The position numbers and the translations under genes were made by a program. This document shows, piece by piece, positions 1-11,500 of a DNA stretch of 36,930 nt (positions within the stretch are counted from its first letter, which is position 1; each line of letters starts with the position of its first letter). This stretch comes from Apopatocola sp963628785 (GTDB taxonomy: Bacteria > Bacillota > Clostridia > Oscillospirales > Oscillospiraceae), in NCBI GenBank assembly GCA_963628785.1, contig CAVGGQ010000009.1:1-36930 (forward strand), read 5' to 3'. The notes under the pieces were generated by a model, which saw only the letters and a program-made list of their open reading frames with translations, ran no database searches and was not told the origin of the DNA.

Positions 1-130
1 AAAATCACTATGGATTTTTTTCTTAGCTGTCCAACTTCATTATGCAATCAACCTATGCAAAATCTTTCGCATTTTTGTCGAAATATCCTAATTTCGCCCC
101 GTCCCGTCAACTTCCGACAGCAAAACCGCC

Positions 131-161
131 AAATCAAACAAGCCGCCCCAAAAGGAGCGGC
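131..161 (-). terminator. Probable intrinsic terminator of the kinase/PocR operon
   Basis: Read on the minus strand, positions 161-142 form an 8-bp stem (GCCGCTCC / GGGGCGGC, one U-G wobble) with a UUUU loop. A T-rich stretch (TTGTTTGATTT) follows. It lies about 125 bases beyond the stop of the regulator gene at 288. The rest of 1-287 shows no convincing gene apart from the palindromic repeat at 251-290. Confidence 0.5.
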
Positions 162-250
162 CTGCATATCGGGTTGGGAAACAGATCCGGCATTTTCTCG
201 CCTGTCGGTTTGCTTAACAGGTACAAGTCGGACACGCACATACCATCTCG

Positions 251-290
251 TGCCCCCTAAGGGGGCTGACGGCCTACCGGACGGGGGTCA
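251..290. repeat. Short dispersed palindromic repeat, copy A
   Basis: The unit starts TGCCCCCTAAGGGGGCTGAC and ends near GGGGGTC. The first half is a GCCCCC/GGGGGC inverted repeat. Related units occur at 21397-21441 and, inverted, at 15830-15880. Each sits at the 3' end of a minus-strand gene, and this copy overlaps the last codon and stop of the AraC-type gene by three bases. Similar gene-end palindromes are common in gut Clostridia; the family name is unknown to me. Confidence 0.5.
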
Positions 291-1154
291 GAGCGGCCGT
301 ATTACTACGGCTTTGTCTCGGGAGGCGGTGCGGCGGTATTCGGTGGGGGGTTGGCCGGTGGTTTTTTTGAACACGCCGGTGAAGTAGTTGTAGTCGCTGA
401 AGCCGACGCGGCCGGAGATCTGGGAGACGGTGAGGTTCGTGTTGAGGAGGAGCGTTTTGGCTTCGGCGATGCGGCGGGCGGTGATCATTTTCACAACGCT
501 GCCGTCGCCGGAGATTTTTTTTGCGAGGGCGCACACCTTCGTCGAGCCCATGCGCAGATCCTCGCAGATCTTCGCGAGGGAGAGCTTCTCGGCGTACTTC
601 TCGTCGATGTACATTTTCAGGCGCTGCTGGTCGGAGAGCTCGGTCGTCATGATGATGCCCTCGAGACGGATGTAGAGTGCGATAGCCTCGAGGATCTCCT
701 CATAGGCGCGGCGGCGGGCGCTGCTCATGCGGGTGAGGCGAAAGAAGGCTTTCCGAAGCTCTTCGATGTCGCCGGGGTACCAGGCGAGCGAGCGAGCGGA
801 AAACTCCCACTGCTCGGCATACGGCCGCTCGTCGAGGAGCTGTCCGAAGGCAAGGAACGCCATCGGCTCGCCGTCGAAGAAGATGGGGAGCACAACTTCG
901 CCGAGACCGGCGTGGCAGCGGTACGAGTACACGCCGCGCCGCTCGGTGCAGGTCTGCACGGCCTGACAGTCGCACTCCGTGCAGCGGCGGTGGCCGTCGG
1001 GCGCGGCGTTGATGAGGCGGCAGAAATCGGTGTGCTTGCCGAAGACCTGGATATCGCGGCCGGTCTTATCGTAGATGTTCGTCTGGATGCCGGCGAACAT
1101 ATATAAGTTGGAGAGAAGCTGCTGCAGCTTCTCGCTATTGAATACAATATTCAT
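288..1154 (-). CDS. PocR-domain AraC family transcriptional regulator
   Basis: A 288-residue one-component regulator. The N-terminal half is a PocR sensory domain with its usual cysteine pattern: C45, C58, C61 and then the C80-H-A-G-L-G-E86 motif. Such domains bind small organic ligands (1,2-propanediol in PocR itself). Residues ~180-280 are a two-helix-turn-helix AraC DNA-binding domain, including the typical segments KICEDLRMGSTKV and VGFSDYNYFTGVFKK. I chose the ATG at 1154 because it overlaps the upstream kinase stop as ATGA, so the two genes are translationally coupled; a start at 1211 would lie well inside the kinase gene. The coupling suggests it controls its own operon and perhaps nearby sugar genes. 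The ligand cannot be read from the sequence. Confidence 0.88.
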   Translation of the reverse strand: MNIVFNSEKLQQLLSNLYMFAGIQTNIYDKTGRDIQVFGKHTDFCRLINAAPDGHRRCTECDCQAVQTCTERRGVYSYRCHAGLGEVVLPIFFDGEPMAFLAFGQLLDERPYAEQWEFSARSLAWYPGDIEELRKAFFRLTRMSSARRRAYEEILEAIALYIRLEGIIMTTELSDQQRLKMYIDEKYAEKLSLAKICEDLRMGSTKVCALAKKISGDGSVVKMITARRIAEAKTLLLNTNLTVSQISGRVGFSDYNYFTGVFKKTTGQPPTEYRRTASRDKAVVIRPL

Positions 1155-2239
1155 AATGTACCCCGCGAGCGGGCTTTTTCTTCGGCGGTGATGCGCAGCA
1201 TATCGTCCCACTTACGCTCCATTTCCTGCACGAGGCGCAGCTGCGTGCGGGCGCGCAGAAGGTTGTGGTCGGGGCGGTCGATGGCGAAATACACGTCGCC
1301 GTCGAGGTAGTCGGTGAGGAAGCGCACGCCGTTTTCGAGCGTGATGATCTTCGCCCCGAGCGGCAGGGACCCGATCTCCGCGTCGGTGAGATCCGGGCAG
1401 GCCGTGAGGAAGCCGCGCAGGAACGTGCGGTAGAGGTCGAGATCCACGGTCATTTTCGCAAGGTCGGTCTCATCCTCGGCGGCGGTGGCGGCGCCGAAGC
1501 GGATGGAGTCGCCGAAGTCGAAGGCGACAAGGCCGGGCATGACGGTGTCGAGGTCGATGACGCACAGCGGCTCGCGCGTGGCGGCGTCGAACATGACATT
1601 GTTGAGCTTCGTATCGTTGTGCGTCACCTTGAGCGGCAGGATGCCGGCAGCGAGGCGGCGCATGAGTTCCCCGCCCGTCTCCTCGCGGCTCAGATATTCA
1701 TCGATCTCATATTTCGCCCCGGCAGCGCGGGAGCGCACATCGCTCGCGGCAGAGGCGTGCAGCTTGCGGTAACGGTCGGGCGTGTTGTGGAAGTTCGGGA
1801 TGGTCTCGGCGAGCGTCTCCGCCGGGAAATCGGCGAGCTGCTGCTGGAACGTGCCGAACGCGATGGCACTGCGGTAAAAGTCCTCCGGCGTTTCCGGTGC
1901 CTGCAGGCAGAGGCTGTCGGTGACGAAATCGAAAACGCGCCAGATCTCGCCCTGCGCATCGCAGTAGGTATCCACGCCGTCGTCGGTGAGGACAATGCGC
2001 AGCACGCCGCGCGGGTCCGTAATTTTGCGCGCAATGTGATCCGTCACAAGGCGGATGTTGCGCGTGAGCCCGGGGATATTCCGGAACACTGCGCCGTTGA
2101 TGCGCTGGAGAATATATTTCGTTCCCTTGTCCGTGATGACGAGATAGGTGCCGTTGATATGACCGCAGCCGTACTTTTCGCACGACACGGCCGCGCCGTC
2201 GAGCCGGAAGTGGGAAGCCGCCGTTTCCGCAAAGTTCAT
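1151..2239 (-). CDS. N-acetylhexosamine 1-kinase-like phosphotransferase
   Basis: A 362-residue protein of the aminoglycoside phosphotransferase/choline kinase fold. It matches the NahK (LnpB) branch, which phosphorylates the anomeric carbon of GlcNAc/GalNAc in lacto-N-biose and galacto-N-biose use. Visible signs are the N-terminal loop GCGHINGTY, the catalytic segment THNDTKLNNVMFD (the HND Asp is the expected base) and the metal-binding segment VIDLDTVMPG, followed by an FDFGDS run. Some databases call such proteins mucin desulfatase. The ATG at 2239 has GGAGGT seven bases upstream. It is the first gene of a two-gene operon with the PocR/AraC regulator, which fits catabolism of host or dietary glycans. 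The substrate is inferred; other sugars are possible. Confidence 0.78.
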   Translation of the reverse strand: MNFAETAASHFRLDGAAVSCEKYGCGHINGTYLVITDKGTKYILQRINGAVFRNIPGLTRNIRLVTDHIARKITDPRGVLRIVLTDDGVDTYCDAQGEIWRVFDFVTDSLCLQAPETPEDFYRSAIAFGTFQQQLADFPAETLAETIPNFHNTPDRYRKLHASAASDVRSRAAGAKYEIDEYLSREETGGELMRRLAAGILPLKVTHNDTKLNNVMFDAATREPLCVIDLDTVMPGLVAFDFGDSIRFGAATAAEDETDLAKMTVDLDLYRTFLRGFLTACPDLTDAEIGSLPLGAKIITLENGVRFLTDYLDGDVYFAIDRPDHNLLRARTQLRLVQEMERKWDDMLRITAEEKARSRGTL

Positions 2240-2284
2240 GGAAATTACCTCCAATGCCTCATATGCCAAAATATTCTGTTTATC

Positions 2285-2312
2285 ATAATAGCACAAAGTC
2301 GGGAAAAGTCAA
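2285..2312 (-). promoter_or_regulatory. SigA-type promoter of the kinase/regulator operon
   Basis: On the minus strand TTGACT (2312-2307) is followed after 16 bases by TATTAT (2290-2285), preceded by a TGC extended -10. The kinase start codon lies about 45 bases downstream of the -10 box. Confidence 0.6.
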
Positions 2313-2399
2313 CGCTTTGCGGCGCTCCTCCCCCCTTTCGTCACGGTGTTGGCGCGCACGCATCGGCGGAAAAAGATTAAAAATTTTTATATATTCCAG

Positions 2400-2473
2400 T
2401 TGCATAATTATGGTAATTATGGTAAACTGAAATATGTCGAGTAATGCATAATATATCTTGTATTCTGCATAAT
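2400..2473 (+). promoter_or_regulatory. Probable promoter and operator-like repeats of the giant surface-protein gene
   Basis: An A/T-rich island within GC-rich DNA. TTGCAT (2400-2405) is followed after 17 bases by TAAACT (2423-2428) with a TGG extended -10. The spacer holds a tandem 9-mer AATTATGGT (2406-2414 and 2415-2423). The 8-mer TGCATAAT occurs at 2401, 2445 and 2466, at 44- and 21-base spacings, so roughly on one face of the helix. The -10 is only a 4/6 match, so the promoter call is tentative. The remaining intergenic sequence from 2313 to 2399 shows no gene or clear signal. Confidence 0.4.
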
Positions 2474-2497
2474 TTCGATGCCCAATATGTTGATTTT

Positions 2498-2529
2498 CCG
2501 CAGTTTTTCGATTTTTCGAAAAACTGCGG
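2498..2529 (+). promoter_or_regulatory. Perfect 14-bp hairpin in the leader of the giant gene
   Basis: CCGCAGTTTTTCGA (2498-2511), a TTTT loop and its exact complement TCGAAAAACTGCGG (2516-2529) form an uninterrupted stem. It ends ten bases before the AAAGGAG ribosome-binding site (2539-2545). No U-tract follows, so it is not a normal terminator. It could stabilise the transcript, tune translation or bind a protein. Confidence 0.65.
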
Positions 2530-2552
2530 CAAACAGGGAAAGGAGCATTCTT

Positions 2553-5500
2553 ATGCGCAAAGCCATGCACAAAACGCTGGTCTGGCTGATGCTGGTCTCG
2601 ATGCTGTTCACGTTTTTACCCGTGAGCGCACTGGCCGACGACGGCTCGACCCCGGATGCCCCCGAGGCGGAGCAGAGCGCCCCGAGCGACTCGCCGTCTG
2701 CGGAGTCTCCGCAAAACGAGAATGAAACGGGTCCGACGGAGGATGATCCCGACGCCGTGACCGATAACACGGACTCGGCGGAGAGCGATGAGCCCGCCGA
2801 GACCGAGAAAGCCGAGTCGGCCGAAGGCGGAGAGACCGCCGAGACCGAAACGGGCAAAAACGGCCACGGCTCCATTCTCTCCGACATCTTCTCCGGCGGC
2901 AACCCGACCGTCGCCTCCGTGGAGCCGGACGAGGGCGAGACATATTACCGCACCTATGTCTTTGTTTCCGGCGGGAAAACCGTCGCCTCGCAGATCGTAA
3001 AAGACGGTGAGACGCTTCTGGCTCCCGCCGCTCCCGAAGGCGAGGCCGGCGAGAAGTTCCTCGGCTGGTATGTGAACGGTGCAAAACTCACCTTCGGCAA
3101 GCAGACCGTGGAAAAGGCGGAGACGATCACCGTGACTGCCGTGTTCTCCAAGGTATACTATGCCTTCTTTGAGACTGTGGACGGAACGGTCTATAAGACG
3201 ATCGAAGCGACGAGCGAGAACGAGTTCGCCGTCACCGCGCCGAGCGACTATGTACCGGCGAACTCCCGCGTGGAAAACTGGACTTACGACGGCACGAAGA
3301 CCGTTGTGCCCGGCGACACCGTTGTGCTCGCAGCCGATACCGTGTTCAAACCGGACACCGTCCCGTGCGTATGGGTCACCTACGATACCGAGGGTGCGGG
3401 TTCCGTGGCATCGGAGTATGCGGATGTCGGCAGCACGGTAAAGCTCTCCTCCGCCTCACCCACCCGTCAGGGCTATACCTTTAAGGGATGGACGCTCACG
3501 AAGGGCAGCACCGATGCGGTGACGGAGATCGCGGACATTCAGACCGATACGACGGTCTACGCCATCTGGGAAGCGGCCGATGTCGGCTTCACCGTGGTGT
3601 ACTGGGGCGAAAACGCGAGCGGCACGAATTACTCCCCGCTCGCTATGGCCTCCGCGAAAGCCAAGACCAGTGCGACCGTAAGCTCCGACGGCTATCAGAC
3701 GCTGCCCTCCGGCACGACCGACAGCAGCTACTTCACCTTTGACAGCACGAAGACGGAAAGCACCGTCATTCTCGCGGACGGTTCCTCCGTGCTGAATGTA
3801 TATTTTGCGAGAAATGTGTATACTATCACATTCAACCTGACTGGGGACGAGAACTTCTCTACGCAGCCCGTGCTGACTATGAACGGCGTGGAATACACCG
3901 GCACATACAGCTTTTCGGCAAGGTATGAGCAGGACATCTCAGCACTGTGGCCGACAGCCAGCGACTTCACCACGCTCCCGACCAAGAGCGGCGGCCGCGG
4001 AGGCACTACCACCTACAGTTTCAAGAGCTGGAACTCGACCTGGACATCCAAGCGTCTGACGCTGACGAGCGACATCATATCCGCCGGAACGATCAGTGCG
4101 TCCTGGGGCACGGACCTGACAACATATACATTAAATTATATGTTTGAAACGCCGGACGGCAGCGGCACAGCCTATAGATCCGGCGGCGTTACGCGCTACT
4201 ATATGAAAAACGAAGTGTATTCCCAGACGGCGAATACCAGCCGCAACTCCACCTGGAGCGCAAAAACCATCACCGGCTTTACCTCTGTCACAGTCGATCA
4301 GAGCGGCACGACTGTCAACCTCTATTACTCCCGCAATTCGTATACGCTGACGCTCAACAACTACGGTGCGTCCGAAACGCACTCTGTCATGTACGAAGCG
4401 TCCCTTGCATCCTACAACACCACCCCGACCCGTCCGGACGGTTTCTCCGACAAGGCCATGTTCAAGGGCTGGTACACCGTAGAGCCGTCTTCGGTCACAT
4501 CCACCACAGCGGCGTATGACTTTGCCGGAAGCACCATGCCTGCAGGCAACCTCGTTCTCTACGCCAAGTGGGAAGAGCCGGCCGTCACGGTCAACATGAC
4601 GGTCACCATCGAGACGGAGAGCAAAAAGTGGACTCTCTCCTTCCCGCAGGGAAGCTCCATCGGCGAGCAGAGTGCGTATGCCGCTCTCCTGCAGGAGATT
4701 GGGGATTCCGGCTACACCCTGCTGCGTTGGGTAGACGGCAGCGGCAGTGCCGTGAACATCAACGAAAAAATCTACTCCGATACCACTCTCAGCGGCATTC
4801 TCGCCAAGGGCACCTATACGGTGACCTATGATCTTGGCGACGGCACGACCGTGATGGATCCGAATGCCTACGAGGCGGACACGGCCGCCAAGGTGTACTC
4901 CTACACCGGCACGGTACCCGAGGGCGAGGTATTCCTCGGCTGGACGACCGTTCAAGGCGGCACAGCGCCGGAGTATTACCCCGGCAGCGCCCTGCCGATC
5001 GAAAACGCGAATATCGTGCTTTATGCCGTGTTCGGCGCCAAGGAAGACACCCTCACACTCACCTATAAGGCGAACGGCGGGGTCGGCGAGGATACGACCG
5101 TTTCGGGTCTCCTCAATAACAGCCGCGTCACGCTCGCGGGCGCCATCTTCACGCGTCCGGGCTATACGCTGACCGGCTGGGCCCGCAGTGCGGGTGCAGC
5201 GAAGGCGGAATTCAACATCGGCGGCACGGCGCGCGTGGACTATCTCGGCGAGAATGTCCTCTATGCCGTTTGGACGGCGAACAGCGACACCGCCTACAAG
5301 GTGGAATTCTACTATGACGGCGTGCTGACCAATACGGCCGAGCGCACCGGCACCACGGACACCGAGGTCTCCGTGACCGCCAAGGATAAGACGCCCTCTT
5401 CCGACCGCTATGTGTTCGACGAGAGTGCGGCCAATATTCTCTCCGGCACCGTGGCGGGCGAAGGCACGCTCGTGCTGAAGGTATACTTCAAGCGCAACAT

Positions 5501-8500
5501 CGTCTCCTATACCGTGCACCACTACCTCAACGGCACCGAAGTGCCGGTCGCGGACGATGACACCGGCACGATGGCGGTCGGCGAGACGCTGACGGCTGCC
5601 GCCTCTTCCGCGCTCTATGCGGAATATGCCGCGGCGGGCGTTTCCTCCTACGCCCCCGCGCAGACCAAAGAGATTGCCGTGAGCGGCAATGTCATCACGG
5701 TCTACTACACCGTTCCTCTCACCATCACCGCCGCCACCGCGAGCAAGACCTATGACGGCACGGCACTGACGGACGGCACCTTCACAGCCGAAGGTCTCGT
5801 GAACGGCGACACCGCCGACAAGATCACGCTCTCCATGACGAGCGAGAGCACCATCACGAATGTCGGCGAGCAGGTCAATAAGATCAACACTTCCTCCGTG
5901 AAGTACAACGGTGCCAAGCTCCCCTCCTACTATGCCGCATCCTATGCAGACGGCAAGCTGACCGTCAAGGCCGTGAGCGGCACGGTCACCGTGACGATCG
6001 CCGAGAAGTCCGGCACCGCCGAGTACGACGGCAAGAGCCACAGCATCACGGGCTACGCGTCCATGACTTCCGACAACGCACTCTACAGCGTGAAGAGCGT
6101 TGAGGAGACCGCGACCGACGCCTGGACGGCGACCGGCACGGACGCCGGCACCTACGCCGTGGGCATTGAAGCCTCGGACTTCAAGAACACCGACCCCAAC
6201 TTCGCCGATGTGCAGTTCGTCATCGTGGACGGCGTACTCGAGATTACGCCGTTCTCCAAGGCGGTCACCGTCACCGTGACGGAAAACTCCGGCACGGCCG
6301 AGTATGACGGCGCGGAGCACTCCGTGTCCGGCTATAAGAGCATGACCGCCAACAGCACGCTCTACGATGTTTCCGCCGTCAAGGCGACCGAGACCGAGGC
6401 GTGGACGGCCAAAGGCACGGATGCCGGTACCTACGAGCTCGGCATTGAGGCCAAAGACTTCGCGAACACCGACCCCAACTTCGCCGATGTGCGGTTTGTG
6501 ATTAAAGACGGCGCACTCGAGATCTCGAAGTACGCCAAGACCGTAACGGTCACCGTCGCCGAGAACGCCGCGAGCGTCATGTATGACGGCGAGGAGCACT
6601 CCGTCTCCGGCTACAGGAGCATCGAATCGGACAACGCGCTCTACGATGTGACCACCGCCGTCAAGGCGACCGAGACCGAGGCGTGGACGGTCAAAGGCAC
6701 GGATGTCGGCTCCTATCCGGTCGGCATCAAGGCAGCCGATTTTGCGAACACCGACCCGAACTTCGCGAGTGTGAAGTTCGTCATCGCGGACGGCGCTCTC
6801 GACATCACCGCCGCGACCGGCAAGGTCACCGTGACCATCACCGAAAATTCCGGCAGCGCCGAATATGACGGCGAAGCCCACACCGTTTCGGGCTATGCCT
6901 CCATCGTTTCCGATAACCCGCTCTACGATGTGAGCACGAGCGTGAAGGAGACGAAGAAGAGCGCGTGGACGGTCACCGGCACGAACGCCGGCACCTATGA
7001 GCTCGGCATTCAGGCCTCCGACTTCAAGAACACGAACCCCAACTTCTCGGATGTTGAATTCGTCATCGTGGACGGCTCGCTCTCTGTCAGCCAAAAGCCC
7101 ATCACGATCACCGCAGGCTCCGATCAGCGTGAGTATGACGGCACGCCGCTCGCGAGCAGCGCTTATACGAGCACCGATCTCGCCGCGACGGATCACTTCG
7201 ATTCCGTCACCCTGACCGGCAGCATCACCGCCGTCGGCAAGACGGCCAACACCGCCTCCGATGCGATCATCAAGAACGCCGGCGGCCGTGATGTAACCGC
7301 GAACTACGCCATATCCTATGTGCCCGGCGAGCTCGAGATCACGCAGAACACCAAAGCTGTTTCGGTCACCGCCAACAGCAATTCCTGGATGTACGACGGC
7401 ACCGAGCACGCCGACGGCGGCTACACCGTGACCTATGACGGCAAGGACTACACCGCCGCCGCGGGCGAGAGCGTAACGCTGCCCACCGGCGACAAGGTCA
7501 CCGCGGTCATCACTTCGAGCGTGAAGAATGTGACCGACACGAAGGACGGCAACAACACCCTCACCGTAACGGTCGAGAACGCCGGGCAGTACAAGAGCAT
7601 CTCGACGACGCCCGGCACGCTGACCGTGACGGAGCGCCATGTGACGCTCACCTCCGCCGACGGCACGAAGATCTACGACCGCACGCCGCTGACCAACGAC
7701 TCTGTCACCGTGAGTGAGGACGGCTTCGCCGAGGGCGAGGGCCCGATCCTCACCGTCACCGGCTCGCAGGCGCTCGTCGGCGAGAGTGAGAACACATTCG
7801 GCTATGAGCTCGCCGCCGGATCGCTCGCTTCGAACTATGTCATTACCACCGTATTCGGCACACTGAAGGTCACCGGCGACAAGATCGTCCCGGCCAAGAC
7901 CACCCCGGATGTACAGAGCAACTATCAGCTCGGCGACAAGATCCCGTTCACTGTCTCCGTGGAGAATGTGAGCACCGAGGAAGTCACGAACATCACCGTA
8001 ACGGACGCCTCCGCCGTCATCACGGCGGGCACGGGCTACACCGTTTCCGGTGACGGACACACTGCCGTCATCGCCTCCGTCGCCTCCGGCGCGACGGTTG
8101 CCGTGAACGCGGAGCACGTCGTCACCTCCGACGACATCCTTGCCGGTACGGTCGGCAACACCGCGACCGTGTCCTGGGACGACACCACGAAGACCGTCAG
8201 TGCGGACAGCCATGACATCAACGCGCCCATCGTATCGCTCGAGCTCGTCAAGACCTCCGATACGAACGGCGAGCGTCTCAAGCTCGACGATGTCGTGACC
8301 TACACCGTTTCGGTCACGAACACCGGCAACATTCCCTGCAAAGTCAGCCTCACCGATGAGCTGACCGGCGTGAGCGTATCCCAAAAGGAGCTCGCCGTCG
8401 GCGAGACCTACACCGACACGTTCGGCACCTACACCATCACCGAGGAAGACATTCTGAACGGCTCCGTGACGAACACCGTCGTCGCCGCTGTGGCTCCCGT

Positions 8501-11500
8501 CAGCTACAAGGCGTACGAGGACGGTCAGACCGTCACCAAAAAGACCGAGGCCCTCACTGAGGAAGCCTCCGTCACCGATCAGACCGTCGGCACCGACAAG
8601 GACCTGACGATCGTCAAGCAGAGCACAGACTCCTCCAAACGCTATGCGCTCGGCGAGACCATCACCTACACCATCACCGTAACGAACACCGGCAACCAGA
8701 CGCTCAATAACATCGTCCTCACCGACACCATCGCCGCGGCACAGATCACGGCGGGCACCGGCTACACGGCTGCGGGCGGCACGGCGACCATCGCCTCGCT
8801 GAAGCCCGGCGCGTCCGTCACCGTGAACGCGCAGTACACCGTGACGAGCGACGATATCAAGGCAGGTCAGGTCGTGAACTCCGTGACCGTGACCGGCGAT
8901 GATGAGCCGACCAGCAAGCACATCACCCCCGCGACCGACTCCACGGCGGCGCTGAACACCGCGCTGTCCGTCACAAAGACATCCGACAAGACCGGCGCTG
9001 TGAAGCTCGGCGAGACCATCACCTACACCATCACGGTGAAGAACGAGGGCAATGTGCCGTACACCAACGTGCAGGTCGTTGACGCACTCACCGGCATGGA
9101 CGAGATCATCGATGTCCTCGCAGTGGGCGAAACGAAGGAATTCACCACCGCCTACACCGTCACGAGCGACGATGTCCTCCGCGGCAGCATTGTGAACACC
9201 GTCACCGCCAAGGGCGACAGCATCCCCGACCCGGACGATCCGTCCACGCCGAAGACCCCGGAGGGCACGGACGAGATCACCGACGAGACCGCCGATGTGG
9301 ACACCACGCTGACCGTCACCAAGACCTCCGACAAGACGGAGAACGTGCAGCTCGGTGAGACCGTCAACTACACCGTCATGGTGAAGAACGACGGCAACGT
9401 GCCGTACTACAATGTCGAAGTCAGCGACCCGCTCACCGAGGCGGAGTGGCTGATCGACGAGCTGAAGGTCGGCGAGACGAAGACCTTCACCACCTCCTAC
9501 ACCGTCACGAGCGATGATATCCTCGCAGGCAAGATCGTGAACACCGTCACCGCGAAGGGCGACGACATCGTCGATCCGAAGGATCCCGATACCCCGAAGA
9601 CCCCCGAGGACGAGGCCGAGACCGAGAACGAAACGGACGATGTGAACGCGAAGCTCACCGTCACCAAGGCCTCCGACAAGACGGAGAATGTGAAGCTCGG
9701 CGAGACCGTCAACTACACTGTCACGGTCACCAATGACGGCAATGTGCCTTATTACAATGTTAAGGTCAGCGACCCGCTCACCGAGGCGGAGTGGACGATC
9801 GACGAGCTGAAGGTCGGCGAAACGAAGACCTTCAACACGACCTACACCGTCACGAGCGATGACATCCTCGCGGGCAGCATTGTGAACGCCGTGAGCGCCA
9901 AGGGCGACGACATCGTCGATCCGAAGGATCCCGATACCCCGAAGACCCCCGAGGACGAGGCCGAGACCGAGAACGAAACGGACGATGTGAACGCGAAGCT
10001 CACCGTCNNNNNNNNNNNNNNNNNNNNNNNNNNNNNNNNNNNNNNNNNNNNNNNNNNNNNNNNNNNNNNNNNNNNNNNNNNNNNNNNNNNNNNNNNNNNN
10101 NNNNNNNNNNNNNNNNNNNNNNNNNNNNNNNNNNNNNNNNNNNNNNNNNNNNNNNNNNNNNNNNNNNNNNAGACCTTCAACACGACCTACACCGTCACGA
10201 GCGATGACATCCTCGCGGGCAGCATCGTGAACGCCGTGACTGCCAAGGGTGACGACATCACAGATCCGAAGCACCCCGCCGCGCCGAAGACCCCCGAAGG
10301 CAAGGATGAAGTCACCGACAAGACCGATGACGTCAACGCCGGACTGAAGGTAACGAAGAAGTCCGGCAAGACCGCCGCCGTGCAGCTCGGTGAGACCATC
10401 ACCTATACCATCACGGTCACCAATGACGGCAACGTGCCTTACTACAAAGTCAAGGTATCCGACCCGCTCACCGGCTTCGGCAAGACCCTTGCCACGCTCG
10501 GTGTCGGCGAAACGCAGACCTTCACCACTTCCTACACCGTGACCAGTAAGGACATCCTCGCCGGTGAGATCGTGAACACCGTGACCGCCAAGGCGGACAA
10601 GGTGAACGGCACGGAGCCCGCGGGCAGCGCAACCGTCACCGACGAGACCGCCGATGTGAACGCCGCGCTTACCGTCACGAAGACGTCCGACAAGACCGGC
10701 GCCGTGAAGCTCGACGAGACGATCACCTACACCATCACGGTGAAGAACGACGGCAACGTGCCGTACTACAATGTCAAAGTCAGCGACCCGCTCACCGGAG
10801 CGAACTGGACGATCAACGAGCTGAAGGTCGGCGAGACGAAGAGCTTCACCACCTCCTACACCGTGACGAGCGATGATATCCTCGCCGGCAAGATCGTGAA
10901 CACCGCCTCTGCAAAGGGCGACGACATCGTCGATCCGAAGGATCCCGACACGCCGAAAACGCCCGAGGGCGAGGGCGAGACCGAAAACAAGACCGATGAA
11001 GTCAAGGCCGACCTCACCATGGAAAAGACGATCGTGCAGCCGAAAGAATACTACAAGCTCGGCGAGACGATCACCTACTCCATCAAGGTCACGAACACCG
11101 GCAATGTGCCCTGCACCGATGTGGTCGTCACGGACGCGCTGACCGGCTTCGGCGATACCATCCCGACGCTCGCGGTCGGCGAGACGAAGACCTTCACCAC
11201 GACCTACACCGTGCAGGAGAGCGATCTCGGAAACGGTGACTACGGCACTGTCACCAATGCCGCCGCCGTGAAGGGCGAGACGCCCGATCCGACCGATCCC
11301 GACGTGGAGAAGCCGGCCGACCCGACCGGCACTGACAGCGTCGATGTCAAGACCTCCATCCGCATCGTCATCACCGCGAACGACAATACCGTCGCTTACG
11401 ACGGTCAGGCGCACGGCGAGAACGGCTATACCGTCACCGGGCTCAAGGACGGCCACGACCTCACCGTGACAGTCGCCGGCAGCCGGGTCAAGGCGGCCGT

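Noticed and set aside
9304..10726. CRISPR-like array, because of regular spacing
   Set aside because: The 345-bp period is a protein repeat kept in frame; there are no short repeats with unique spacers and no cas genes.
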